64,000 nucleotides of DNA from Gnetum montanum (GCA_015680685.1 MNCI01025042.1:510043-574042), one strand, 5' to 3'. Positions 23,900-34,922 are shown, numbered from the stretch's first letter. The notes: generated by a model not told the origin, from the letters alone. Program-made: numbers and translations.

Positions 23900-24895
23900 A
23901 TAAGGCATAGGGATGGCTTCTAAGGATTATAGTCTTTAAATATACTTACAATGAATTAAAAACTTACCTCTACTTATCTTCCTTACTGATAAAAAGATGA
24001 GAGCACCTAAGAAGATTGAGAAAGAGATTCCTCTATTAAGGTACCTCTTCTTGCATCAACTTCCTTTATTTCCAAGGATTAACTTCCTTTCACAAAGTTT
24101 TTGGAGAGGGTATTTTCACTATTTTCTTTTCTTTTAATTCTCCATATCTTATTAGCTTCCTTGTCCTTTTAAATTGTTCTCATTTTCTTGGGGTCCTGCA
24201 TAGTTTCCTTTCTAGACACATTTGGACAAGATCAAGGAGTCTTATGATATAACCAAATGTTCATATAATAATATGTCATATTGCAATTCCATTGCTTCTA
24301 CCCAATCTTATTATAGTAATAACATCTAATTTTTATAGAGTAATCAAACCTTGGAGCTGCTCATGGTTCGAATGTAATATTTATTGATACCTCAATCTTT
24401 GGAGAAGCCTTTTGTTCAGATGAATTTTGTGTAGATGCATCTTCTTGTAAGCAACACCATAGTCTAATTTTATCATATGGACTTCTTACTTATCCAAGAA
24501 CCATCCAAAGGAACTATTTTCCTTTGACCAACCTTTCATTTACAAGTTTAGCATCTACAAGTTCTTCCTTAATTTTCTCATAAGACTTGGTTAGCTCTTT
24601 ATTCTCAACCCTAAGATCTAAGATCTCTTTTGTGAGATCAAAAATTGTTATATTTAATGAAGTAATATCTTGATCCTTTGTTTATATTTTATTAGTCATC
24701 TTTACACAAAGACTTTGAAACAATAAGATTTCCTTACATAATAGGTGATACCTCTCTTCCTCATTCTCAAATTAATCATCATCTATAAGAGCCATATAGA
24801 TGAAGTATGAATCTTTTACATCATCATCCACCTCTTCTTCACTTTGTTCTCCATCATCCCAACTTTTGTAGAATTTGGTCTTTTTCATATCCATA
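23900..24895 (-). pseudogene. Decayed copia coding region after gag
   Basis: Downstream of the gag zinc knuckle on the minus strand the frame gives SEEEVDDDVKDSYFIYMALI and then a heptad-like Leu/Lys/Glu stretch (LTKEILDLRVENKELTKSYE), as in the gag-pol linker of several plant copia elements. Protease, integrase and RT are not recognisable, so pol is lost or replaced. Confidence 0.45.
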
Positions 24896-24899
24896 TCAT

Positions 24900-25790
24900 T
24901 CCTAACTTTCTATTGCAACCTACCATTGCTAGGACATTTGAAGGCCACATGGCCTCTTCCACCACATATCCAACATTCTATTGAAAGGGCATTAAAAGTT
25001 AAGTTTGGAAAATTCTTACCTCTATCCTTACCTTTGATATTGAATTGGTTGGGGCCTTGTTGATTAAAGCTCTTTCCTATTTTTTCTAGAAGCCTTTGAA
25101 GCCTCCTTGATAGAAGTGCTACCTCTTCTTCATTGTTCATTTCTTGTTCATCTAGATCCTTTTGTTTAGATGTTGATTTCAAAGTGATCGACTTTTCTTT
25201 TATAGCTACTTCACTTATGAGATTTATTTCATAAGCAATGAGAGCATTTTGGAGTTCTTCAAACTTTAATATTAAAAAATCTCTAATTTCTTCCATAGCT
25301 ATAACCTTAGGTCTAAATTCAGGTTGTAGTATTCTAATCATTTTAATGATTACATCACTTTCAGGAAAATCCTTGTCTGTACCCCTAATTTCTACAACTA
25401 GATCATTTTCCCTAGAGATATAATCTTTTACCTTATCTTCTTCTCTCATTCTACGTTTGTCATATTCACTTTGCAAAACCAAGAGTTTTGATTATTTAAC
25501 TATGGATGTGCCCTCCTAAGTAGCTTATAAAGTTTCCAAAATTTCCTTAGCAGTTCTACAGCAAGTTATCCTATTAAATTTAGATTTATTTAATGCATAA
25601 TACAAACAATATTTTGCTTTGTTCTGAGGTTCACTTGCTCTGTGGTTTGAGGGCCTTTGTTACACTATTGACTAGTGGTATGTATCCTTTGAAAATGGAC
25701 TCCCAAATCTCAAACTCCATTGACTCAAAGAAGCCCTACATCCTTGCCTTCTAATAGGCAAAATCAAACCCATTGAACATAAGTGGCTTT
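24900..25790 (-). pseudogene. Ty1/copia gag relic with zinc knuckle
   Basis: A 190-codon open stretch (25,482-24,910) carries DKVKDYISRENDLVVEIRG-type capsid sequence and ends with a CCHC zinc knuckle, CWICGGRGHVAFKC. The frame continues upstream with stops (FNGFDFAY, FESMEFEIWESIFKGYIPL), matching the N-terminus of copia gag. The tRNA-iMet primer site lies just upstream at 25,851-25,863, in the expected order. The gag is moderately decayed, less so than the adjacent pol region. Confidence 0.8.
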
Positions 25791-25850
25791 GTGTACAATG
25801 TTCCATTCAAAGTTCAATCTTGAACATTAATGTTAAGCACAAGAGTACTA

Positions 25851-25863
25851 CGCTCTGATACCA
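25851..25863 (-). other. Primer-binding site, initiator tRNA-Met type
   Basis: Read on the minus strand this is TGGTATCAGAGCG, which matches the tRNA-iMet complement used by many plant copia elements (TGGTATCAGAGC). It lies directly inside the LTR end and upstream of the copia gag, which fixes the element's orientation as minus. Confidence 0.85.
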
Positions 25864-26512
25864 CTTAAGGACTAAGAACTTAGAAGGGTGGTTGAATAAG
25901 TTCCCTAATTAACATTGCTCCTATCACACAAACATACAAAGTTTTAATGGTTCCCCAACTTTGATACATCCACACTCAGAGGGTAGAATCCTTGCATACC
26001 TCTAGATTTTGTTTCTTCAAAAATGTGGTATAAAGGACACCATACCATGTATAAGCATTAAGCTCTACACCAAAGTGTTTCATCGCTATGAAACCACTCA
26101 ACCTAGCAAGGTCCCAACAAGCTTAGTAGGTGGTTTCAAGGATCCCATAACCTCTACAAAATTGAGCTCTACTACAAAGTGTTTTCACACTACAAAACCA
26201 CTCAATCCTATAAGATCCCGACAAGCTCAATACAAATGTCTTCTCACAAGAAGCACATCAACCCCATAGGGAAAGAAGAAAAAATGTAAAAAGCAAGGAA
26301 AGAATGTAACTACAATTACAAGACCTTTCCATTTAAGCTCAACTTAGCATACAAACAAGCAAATGATGTGACAATGAAGGACAAGAATACAACAGCATAG
26401 ATATGACAATGATTTATTTTATGTTCATAATTCTTGCATAATTCCCAAGAATTCAAAGTCTTCTTATAGCATCAAAGTTTCCCTATGAATGTTGAAATCA
26501 TACAATGGTTAT
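25864..26512 (-). mobile_element. Copia 5' LTR, inner part (split by B2)
   Basis: LTR sequence between the primer site and the B2 insertion. It aligns in inverted orientation with 34,100-34,522: shared landmarks are GTTGATGTGCTTCTTGTGAG, TAGGTTGAGTGGTTT and CTAGAGGTATGCAAG. A TATA-like CTATAAGAAG lies at about 26,462-26,471 (-). The outer part is 32,726-33,603. Together they give an LTR of about 1.5 kb. Confidence 0.75.
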
Positions 26513-26586
26513 TGATGAGACGCGATATTGCGTCCCTATGAATGTTGAAATCATACAATGGTTATTGATGAGATGTGATATTGCAC
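26481..26586 (+). repeat. 53-bp tandem duplication across the B2 left boundary
   Basis: Positions 26,481-26,533 and 26,534-26,586 are near-identical. Each unit holds about 32 bp of copia LTR flank, including GTTAT, and the first ~21 bp of B2 (TGATGAGA...). The host-flank portion is identical between units; differences lie only in the B2 portion. The B2 left LTR therefore starts twice, at 26,513 and 26,566. Confidence 0.85.
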
Positions 26587-27627
26587 ACGATATCGCGGCC
26601 TTTGAAATATCGCATCCCATGCGATATCACATCCTCCCATACGATATCACATCCTCCCATGCGATATCACATACGCGATATCGCGGTCCGCCGCCAACTC
26701 TATAAATAAGAGGTAGCTCTCCCTTGTTTCCTCATCCTAAGTTATAAGTAGGAAAACTCTGGCAGTTTGATCACTCCAGAGATAGAATATTTTCCATGTG
26801 CCCGTAGTAGGAGTCCTAAAGTGAACGAATCTTTATTCGAGAAACATTGTACCTGAACATAAGTTGTGTATGGAAATAAAGACAAACTTCCTGGATAAAC
26901 CTTGCAATGCATGGAATAGGATTTTATTCATTGTTATTTATTGCTTTCTCTTAGTAATGCAGAATGAGTACAACTTGATTACAAGCATCTAAGGATGTGT
27001 ACGGATAGTCAAGGAATCGGCTGCTCATCGCAACGCGGTATGAGTACGACTTGATTATGAGCATCTAGTGTGACTACTTGGTAACCCAGTGGCGTATTCA
27101 GGATCTGTGCTTGGTAATCCCAGTGGTAGTCGTGCACAAAGATGTGTATAGTTAGTCAAGGAATCAGCTGGTCATCGCACTTAGGCTAGATTAGATTCTC
27201 TCAACCCTTTCCTCCTAGTTAAGTGCCTCAGTACGACGACTTCAAGCACGTGCATTACGCGTGGTGATCCCAACAACGATTAGCGTTTGGTAACCACGGT
27301 TGCATCGGTTCAAGGTGTGTATGGTAAGTGGGAATGGATGCTGACACTAGGTAATTTAGACTTAGTCATTAGTTATAATTAGTAATTAGTTTCTCAACCC
27401 TCAACTCAATAGCATAGGAGAAAAAACATAAAATACTATAAAAATCATATACCTCGGACTTACTTAACCATACACCATGACAACTACAAGTAAGTCTGGG
27501 AAGACAATGAAAGATTAACCCCAAGTGTTCCATGGGGCATGTAGGCACTTAGTCTGCAGAGTTCAACCAGATCGCGTGTGCTACGCTCGTTTCGTATGGT
27601 TGAGTGTGGGTACCTCGCCACTCATCA
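26566..27627 (+). repeat. B2 left LTR
   Basis: 1,062 bp, from TGATGAGATG to CTCGCCACTCATCA. It differs from the right LTR mainly by about 99 extra bp between the start and the TATA box, made of GCGATATCGC-type repeats. TATA box CTATAAATAAG is at about 26,700. Confidence 0.9.
26578..26690 (+). repeat. GCGATATCGC palindrome cluster in B2 left LTR
   Basis: Repeated ACGATATCGCGG, CCCATGCGATATCACATCCT and ACGCGATATCGCGG in about 110 bp just upstream of the TATA box. The right LTR of the same element lacks nearly all of it. Related CGATATCGGG motifs occur in the B3 LTRs. Confidence 0.75.
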
Positions 27628-27628
27628 T

Positions 27629-27646
27629 TGGCGCCGTTGCCGAGGA
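27629..27646 (+). other. B2 primer-binding site, tRNA-Asp type
   Basis: TGGCGCCGTTGCCGAGGA, one base after the LTR end. It is one base off the TGGCGCCGTTGCCGGGGA primer site known from Athila-like plant elements. Confidence 0.85.
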
Positions 27647-27767
27647 CTAAGTGTTTGTGCGCTAAATAGAACATAAAGGATATCACTCACATCATTGCGA
27701 GCCTAAAAAAACCTTCGGGTTAATCAAGATAAAAATTATATAACGGTGAAATAGCACACTGATAAAA

Positions 27768-28958
27768 ATGTCTTCTGCTAACACGAGCAACTCACCACCT
27801 AGGGATGATACAAAGAACAGTTGACAGCCAAAAACACATAGCCAAAATCAGCCAAGTCCTAAACAATACAAAATAGTTTATACTCATCCCGATGAGTATA
27901 TTCCAAAATTTACCTTTATCCTCCATTAAGACGAACAGCTATGATGGAGATATTTGCAAGGTAACATCGTGTTACCCCCAGATCGATCAGTCTCTAACAT
28001 GCTTTTTCATACTTTGGCACAGATTGGCATGATAGAATTGTATGCAGAATACGTTGCGGAAGAATTTGATTCAAGGGATTACTATCCCATAGAAGCATAA
28101 CGTATGAGGTACTCAAGGCAGAAGAGCCAACATACACTGTTGAAGGGCAAAGAGGTCCCGCACGTCCTTAGTGAAACTAGAAATGGTGAACCACTTATAA
28201 CTGGTTCGCTATCAAGAGATGTTCCCCCTCTTAATGAAAGTGAGGAGGTAGGGTATCAGAACCTATGATCAATGATACATATCCCTGGTTTTGATGCCTA
28301 TGAACACCAACTCTTCACAGAAGGAACAACACATGACAAGGACGGGCACTTAGATCGTCATCACGATCGAGGTCAAAGCCATAGAAGAGAAGGTAAGAAA
28401 CATCTTCATGGCGATGGTTCTCCTTCTTCTTCCCCTTCTTCACAAATTAGTGACAAAGGTAAGACAAAGTGGAGAGATTTAGGCCTTGCACATAACAAGG
28501 GTAAGGAAAAAATTACTATCTCCGATGAAGTTATGGATTCAGACATAGATGATGACAGTGGATGTGAGATCTGCCATTATGATCATCCCAAGGGATGTTG
28601 TCAAATCATCTCACATCTACAGGAGTCTGGGGTGTATGCACTTAATCCGAGACTTAACCAANGAGACACTCCATACCCACACCATCCTCCAAATCCATCC
28701 GCACCTCTTCCACAAGTAGTTCCCATAACACCTCCTGCTCCAACAATACAAGGGGAACTTCCTACTCAACCGCAGCAACGTCACACTGCGAGAGCTATAA
28801 ATATTCAACTGCTACTGGTTCTGACAACTGTAAAAAGAGAAGACCCTTCTTTAGAATCAAAAGCCCAAACAAACTCTCGCAACAATAAGCGATTGAGCCC
28901 ATGTACACTCCTCCAACATCTAACACTTCAGAGCACCCTTCAGTCCAACAGAGCTTAA
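27768..28958 (+). pseudogene. B2 gag-like region
   Basis: Starts ATGTCTTCTGCTAACACG, aligned with the B3 gag start at 46,694 (-). The N-terminal block KIVYTHPDEYIPKFTFILH is shared with B3. Stops fall at about 27,820 and in the codon after FILH, and again before SMIHIP near 28,269; the last two coincide in position with stops in B3. From 28,272 a 228-codon frame runs on with a His/Asp/Ser-rich disordered stretch and CEICHYDHPKGCC, which may be a metal-binding knot. An N at 28,662 leaves one codon unknown. A canonical capsid domain is not evident. Confidence 0.6.
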
Positions 28959-29109
28959 CGCATACGGTTATGTTAATGCATACCATAACTGACTAGATCA
29001 AGGTAGGCCACCTTCCCAGGAAACTAACTGACCCTGGGAGTCCCTTAATATACCTTCAAATCACCAAAAATGAACCATGCCTGGAACCTACCCTAACTTA
29101 AGAAGAGCA

Positions 29110-29657
29110 ACATTCAACTAGAGCTAGTAGACCAGTCCATCACCATTCCCTTGGGATTGGTGGAGGACATCATTACCATTGTGTGTGATTAGTCTTACCC
29201 AGCTGATTTCCTGGTGATTGATGTCAACAACAACGAAGGGGACTTCCCAATTATAATGGGAAGGGCATGGCTTAGTACATTAGACGCATGCCTTAGGATC
29301 CATGATCTTTCCTTGGAAATCTCTAAGATAAATATTTATGGAAAGATCAAGAAGAGGAAAGTTCCATGCATCACATACAATGATTCATCGGGTGATGACA
29401 TGGAGGAAATGCCTCCATGCAACAGGTGTGCCCTTGAAACTTTGAAACAAAGATGTCTGTATGTGGCAACCACACAACAAGTAGTAGACACCCCGTGGTT
29501 GACAGCTACTCAAAAGAGCAAACAAATACGCATGGAACGAACTGAGGAGAAAAACTATGCCAATAATGAAGGCATAGACACGTTGGAATATAAACGTCGC
29601 CAACTCCCACACCTCAACCTAAGATCATCAATTGGGAGAAGTTGGGCACTTCTATGA
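29110..29657 (+). pseudogene. B2 protease tail
   Basis: Translation gives IPLGLVEDIITIVCD, then DFLVIDVNNNEGDFPIIMGR and AWLSTLDACLRIHDLSLEIS, the C-terminal half of an Athila-type retropepsin. B3 has the matching IPLGLVKDIV and GNFPIMMGKAWLSTVDARMD. The catalytic Asp-Ser/Thr-Gly is not found in B2. The frame stays open to 29,657, where sequence jumps to what lies beyond integrase in B3 (GGDGHL versus GGDGHP). Confidence 0.7.
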
Positions 29658-29754
29658 AATTCAAATAAATGTTCATTATTTTGGATCTCTCCCTTTCAAT
29701 TCAGTCATGGGGGAGATGGCCACCTATGCTAATCATATGGGGCCCTCAGTTCTT

Positions 29755-29990
29755 TTTATGTTTTTGTTTTACACATTTTTTTTTACGCATTTTTGTTTTA
29801 CAACTTTTTTGTTTTACAAGTTTTTGTCTTACACATTTTTGTTTCACACGTTTTTGTCTTACACATTTTTATTTTACAAATTTCTTTAACTTTTCTTGTT
29901 TTTTTTTACAAATTTCTTTAACTCTTCTTATTTTTATTTTACAACATCGTTATACTTTTTCATTTTTTCTATATGTGTGTGTGTGTGTAT
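29755..29990 (+). repeat. TTTTTGTTTTACA low-complexity array and (TG)n
   Basis: Around a dozen units of TTTTGT(T/C)TTACACATTT-like sequence, then a (TG)n run at about 29,973-29,988. B3 has the same array on the minus strand (about 40,330-40,450), so it is a family feature of the 3' untranslated region. ORFs reading through it (Phe-rich) are artefacts. Confidence 0.8.
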
Positions 29991-31745
29991 CCACCCTGTA
30001 AGTTTATCACCCAATAAGTGTTTGGAATGATGGTATGAATTGTTTTCATAGTGATTGCTAATGTTTGGTTTTTACCTTTAAGTCACAATGTTGATACTAA
30101 GGTATGTTTCTTTAGATATGGCAGACAATGAGTTCACTCCATCCATCCATCCACCAAGTTCTATGGTCTCTCTCGGCTTGGAAATGTACAATCCCCTTCT
30201 AATAAGAACTTTAACAAATTGGTGACTGGGCATTTCTCAAACTAAGGAAGGACTCAAGGATTGAAAAGGGTGTGACTTCAAGGGAACTTGATGCATTTTT
30301 ATTGGCCGTTCTCTTGGGTGCTTGGATGTTTTCTTTTTGAGTTTTCTAGCCATTCCAATGTTACCCCAATTATCGAAAGCTAAGATAATAAAAATAAAAA
30401 GTCTTTGCATGGTGTGGTTCTCACGCATAAAAACACAAAACAAAAAAAAACTAAGTGAGAATTCAAAGCACACCCCTTAGACAAAATAAACTTGGGCTAC
30501 AAGCACTGGTTATGGAACCAAAAGTGTTCCCTCTAACTAAGGCCCTTCTCGCTTCCCATTCTCTCCTTTGTTTCATCGAAATGATGGTGACTCTTGGGGA
30601 AGGCATCCTTGTTATCCAAGTGGATGGTTTAGCTGAATGCATTGATGCAAAGTCACTAGATGTGCTTGGTTTGAGGCCGGACTTGGAATGGATTTGCTAA
30701 GTCACATTAATCATGAACTACACAAGGGGTTGTACACCACCTTGTTCTTGAGATTCTGTTCCATTCTATTCTCTCCATCCTTCTCTCCATTGTTCACCTC
30801 ATTTCTGATTGTATCATTAATGTATATATTTTGGTTGATGCATTGTTTTCTTTTTGTTAAATTCTTGCAGTTAAGACTTTAACTCTTGTTCCAAATGACA
30901 TTCTTAAAGCCTACGGACTCTTTGAATGTGGGTTTGTCAAGGCATTAAAGGGCATGAGCCTGCTTTGGGGAGGACCCACTGACATTCCTATTTAGTGCAC
31001 CAGTTAACTTCTTTTCCCTAACATTTTTGCAATTAATTTTATTTTGTTCATTACCATCTTAACATCCATTCCCTCAATGCTATAGTTGTCCCTTTTTATC
31101 TATCTTTCTTACTCCTTTCCTTTCTCCATTCTAACGCTACTGAAGGTTCGCGATTAGTCATGGGGGTACAGGGCCCGATTTTTTCAATTTTCTCCTAGCC
31201 CCGAATTTTTTGATTTTCTTCCTAACACCTACACCTTTGGTAGTCATCATTAATATATCTCCCAATCCATATCAGCCATACCACAACCTAGCCAATGAAC
31301 TTACACCGAAGTAAGGTATTAATTACATGATGATTCATTTACCCTTGCTAATATAAGATTGTGTTGTGTGTGCAGATGGCGATCATGCAATAACAGACTG
31401 GATCTGGAGGGAACACATGGAATCGACCAATGCTATAGCAGCTATGCAAGGAGCAAGATCGATGACGAGCTTATGGATGGACAACAAAAGATGCAATCTT
31501 GGCGTTGGCAGCAACAAGACTTCTTCTCTCTTCTTCTCTCCTCTTCTCTTTTCTCTTTTCTCTCAGCTACCAAATGAGGCCTGATGTCAATGTAATAAGG
31601 TGTTTACCCTTGTTGTCATGAACACCAGTTGTTGAGTCTTGTAATGATGATATGTTCACATGTCATCCCATTAGTTCCATTCCCCTCAATAATCCCATAC
31701 CTTTCCAATATTTTGTAAGGAACTCGAAGACGAGTTTTCATTCAG
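29991..31745 (+). other. B2 3' untranslated region
   Basis: No supported gene. Segments match B3 in reverse orientation (for example GTGTGACTTCAAGGGAACTT against the 39,970-40,000 region). Small ORFs at 30,455-30,700 and 31,359-31,584 have no recognisable similarity. Confidence 0.6.
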
Positions 31746-31756
31746 TCATGGGGGTA
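31746..31756 (+). other. B2 polypurine-type tract
   Basis: TCATGGGGGTA directly before the right LTR. B3 has TTGTGGGGGTA in the same place (38,603-38,613, minus), which supports its role as plus-strand primer. Confidence 0.6.
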
Positions 31757-32720
31757 TGATGAGATGCGATATTACAGTCTGCCACCAAGTCTATAAATAA
31801 GAGGTGGCTCTCCCTTGTTTCCTCATCCTGAGTTATAAGTAGGAAAACTCTGGCAGTTTGATCACTCTAGAGATAGAATATTTTCCATGTGCCCGCAGTA
31901 GGAGTCATAAAGTGAACAGATCTTTATTCGAGCAACATTGTACCTGAACATAAGTTGTGTACGACAATAAAGACAAACTTCCTGGATAAACCTTACAGTG
32001 CATGGAATAGGATTTTATTCATTGTTATTTATTTCTTTCTCTTAGTAATGTAGAATGAGTATGACTTGATTACGAGCATCTAAGGATTTGTATGGATAGT
32101 CAAGGAATCGGCTGCTCATCGCAACGCGGTATGAGTATGACTTGATTACAAGCATCTAATATGACTACTTGGTAACCTAGTGGCGTATTCAAGATCTATG
32201 CTTGGCAATCCCAGTGGTAGTCGTGCATAAATATGTGTACAGTTAGTCAAGGAATCAGCTTCTCATCGCACTTAGGCTAGATTAGATTCTCTCAACCCTT
32301 TCCTCCTAGTTAAGTGCCTCAGTACGACGACTTCGAGCACGTGCATTATGCGTGGTGATCCCAACAACGATTAGCGTTTGGTAACCACGGTTGCATCAGT
32401 TCAGGGTGTGTACGGTAAGTGGGAACAGATGCTGACGCTAGGTAATTTAGACTTAGTCATTAGTTAGAATTAGTAATTAGTTTCTCAACCCTCAACTCAA
32501 TAGCATAGGAGAAAAAATATAAAAGACTATAAAAATCATATACCTTGGACTTACTTAACCATACACCATGACAACTACAAGTAAGTCTGGGAAGACAATG
32601 AATGATTAACCCCAAGTGTTCCATGGGGCGTGTAGGTACTTAGTCTGCAGTGTTTGACCGGATCATGCGTGCTATGCTCGTTTTGTATGGTTGAGTGTAG
32701 GGGCACCTCGCCATTCATCA
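31757..32720 (+). repeat. B2 right LTR
   Basis: 964 bp, TGATGAGATGCGATATTACAG to CGCCATTCATCA; TATA box CTATAAATAAG near 31,790. It lacks the GATATCGC cluster present in the left LTR. Confidence 0.9.
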
Positions 32721-32725
32721 ATTAT

Positions 32726-33603
32726 ATAATAGCTAGAGTAGATGTCTTCTTTATGACAAAGACATCTACCTAGGATTCACTTCAACTCAGGGAAGACATC
32801 TCCTTTGAATGTAGGATGTCTCTATGGAGATGTCTCTTCTACAATGGAGAACTCTCTTAAAAATAGTAGATGTCTCCTCAATTTTTATACTTTATCATTT
32901 CAGGCTTCATCTCATTAATGTGTCATCTTTCCAATCCTTAAAGCATCTTCATTTGACTCATAGCCTTCATTTTTATCCATTCTTGTATGTGCTCTCATCT
33001 TATCCATGTAGTCTCCACTTTGACATCTCTTTGTACATCTCATTTCTTGAATTCCCAGTCATGCCCTACAAAATCATCCCATTCCACAAACATTCTATGT
33101 TCTTCATTTTCCTTAATTTTTTGACATACCAAAAGATCAACACCTTGTACCCCATTCCTCTCCTCCAGTGCAGCACTTGTTGACCATCTACCAAAGGAAG
33201 TGTAAAGGCCTCACACTCAGTTTTATACTAACATTATTTAGTTATAGATGGAGGTCACATGAGCATAGATGAGGATTGAGAGAAAGAGAGTAGAGGAGGG
33301 GAAAATCTTTAGGGATTGATTAACGTATTTTTCCATTTAAATTAGTATGGAGTATTTATATATATATATATTAAACTCTCTGTCCTATTATATATGTGTG
33401 ATGATGAGATAGGTTTTACTTTTGCATCATATCATATTTTATTTTATCATCCTTCCCTATGCCTTTGAATCACCTTGAACCTTAGAGCTTTTATCCTAGT
33501 CCCTCACTACCATTGCAATTTATATGTCTTAATACTTTAATATTATTTTTGATATTTATTAGTTTATCATCTCAACCATTTTCTTAAGTTTTGGATATCA
33601 ACA
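32726..33603 (-). mobile_element. Copia 5' LTR, outer part (split by B2)
   Basis: Continues the copia LTR beyond the B2 insertion to a TGTTGATATCC start at 33,603 (-). It contains an AGATGTCT/AGACATCT cluster at 32,741-32,880 and a (TA)n run at about 33,356-33,371. The order of landmarks on both sides of B2 matches the uninterrupted LTR at 33,628-34,522, which acts as an empty-site comparison. Confidence 0.7.
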
Positions 33604-33929
33604 AAAAGAAAAAGATTTTTGACCTTTTGATATGTCAAAACCTTAAGAAAAATGAAGAATATAGAATGTTGTGGAGTGTGATGCTTTTTCAAAGCATGAA
33701 GGAGATCTCAAGAGATGACATCTACAAAGAGATATCAAAGTGGAGATAACAAGGACTTACTAGACATGAATGAAGACTCAAGGAATGAGAGCTACAACAA
33801 GATGTCAAGGAGCTTGGACAAGGACTAAGAAGAAAAATCAATGAAAGAAATCTTCGGGAATCAAAGTTCAAAAGCTAAGTAAACCTTTCCCAGAACCAAA
33901 AGGCGTCTTGGCCAAAGTGAAGAAGAACC

Positions 33930-34080
33930 AAATATGATGTCTCCTAAAAATAGAAGAAGATGTCTCTTTTTAGGAGAAGATGTCTCCCTATAGATGTCTC
34001 CATTCAAGAAGAGACATCTCCCTAGAATTAAAGTTAGTTATAGAAAGACATCTCAATCACAAAGAAGACATCTCCATTAG
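33930..34080. repeat. AGATGTCT/AGACATCT palindrome cluster 3
   Basis: Seven copies or near-copies in 150 bp, on both strands, inside the plus-strand copia LTR upstream of its TATA-like box. Confidence 0.65.
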
Positions 34081-34350
34081 CCATTAGATAGCTATTGCAG
34101 GAATTCCAAGGTGTTTTTAGATACTTTAAGGCTATAAGAAGACTTCATTCTCTTGGGCAACATGAAATTTCTTTAGCAAGAAAGGACCAACATCAAACAA
34201 TCATTATGTACTTTATTCTATTTTATTTATGTACCTATTGAACTATCATTTGTAGTGATTATAGTGTATTTTGCCTCAAACTACAAGGACCAGCAAACCA
34301 ATTACATTCTTTCCTTGTAATTTTGTTTCCTTTTCTTTTTCCCCCACTAA

Positions 34351-34384
34351 GGTTGATGTGCTTCTTATGAGAAGCACATCAACC
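34351..34384. repeat. Perfect 14-bp hairpin in copia LTR
   Basis: GGTTGATGTGCTTC pairs perfectly with GAAGCACATCAACC across a 6-nt loop. The sister LTR at about 26,225-26,265 shows only a partial, non-palindromic version. It could be a transcript hairpin in R or U5; function unknown. Confidence 0.7.
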
Positions 34385-34522
34385 ACATTCTAAGCTTATT
34401 GGGAGCTAGCTAGGTTGAGTGGTTTAATGATGATGAAGCACTCTAGAGCAAATAGAGCTTGTACAGGGTGTGGTGCCCTTCAAATCACATTTCAAAGAAA
34501 CAAATTCTAGAGGTATGCAAGT

Positions 34523-34900
34523 GAACATGATACTCAATTGCTAGCTCTGCAACTTCAAGAAATGGTATTGAAGCCATGTTTTTTTGGTTTTGAGGTGTAA
34601 GGATTTGAGTTATGTGCCTCACACTATTTCATAACTACTTGTGAGGAGGCTTTGTTTGAACTATGTGAATCCATGCACATACTTGTATTAAGTGTTGCAT
34701 TATTATAGTTCTCATAGTAGCCAAAGGTGTCTCAACTAACTCAAGTGGAGGCATAAAGCATGTAGTGAAGATCGATAGATAGGCAAGAGTAAGTTGCATA
34801 ACTATACTTGATTTCTAGAGGATTGTGACATGCTACTTTATTGAATAGACATGGCTTCCTTAACATCCTATTTACTTACAACCTCATACACTCACAGACT
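34523..34900. other. Flank between copia LTR and pararetrovirus, nothing identified
   Basis: AT-rich sequence with no coding or repeat structure that I can support. It may include the uncertain end of the copia LTR and the viral 5' region. Confidence 0.3.
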
Positions 34901-34922
34901 ATCATAATTCCATTCTCATTCC

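Larger units (their letters stand above)
26566..32720 (+). mobile_element. B2: Athila-like LTR element lacking RT-RNaseH-integrase
   Basis: Two LTRs (26,566-27,627 and 31,757-32,720) begin TGATGAG and end ATTCATCA/CTCATCA, giving inverted termini. A tRNA-Asp-type primer site lies inside the left LTR, and a G-rich tract (TCATGGGGGTA) precedes the right LTR. Gag-like and protease sequence remains; RT, RNase H and integrase are absent. The flanks GTTAT (left) and ATTAT (right) are a 4/5 match for a target duplication. The LTRs look about 95% identical by eye over a ~160-nt stretch after the TATA box, so this is one of the youngest elements here. It sits inside the copia 5' LTR. B3 at 37.7-47.7 kb is the same family with pol present. 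Confidence 0.9.
33628..34522 (+). mobile_element. Second copia LTR, inverted relative to the first
   Basis: Starts TGATATGTCAAAACCTTAAG, the inverted counterpart of the LTR end at 33,603, with only 24 bp between them. It includes an AGATGTCT cluster (33,930-34,080), GGCTATAAGAAGACTTC near the expected promoter, and matches the first LTR as far as AGAGGTATGCAAG at about 34,522. No primer site or gag follows; a pararetrovirus relic begins ~400 bp later. Likely a solo or truncated LTR. Confidence 0.6.

Noticed and set aside
24910-25482. Host CCHC zinc-finger protein
   Set aside because: It is copia gag: capsid sequence upstream and a tRNA-iMet primer site and LTR in the expected places.
29632-30001. 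Phe-rich ORFs of 85 and 110 codons
   Set aside because: They read through the TTTTTGTTTTACA array of B2; composition is low-complexity and B3 carries the same array on the other strand.
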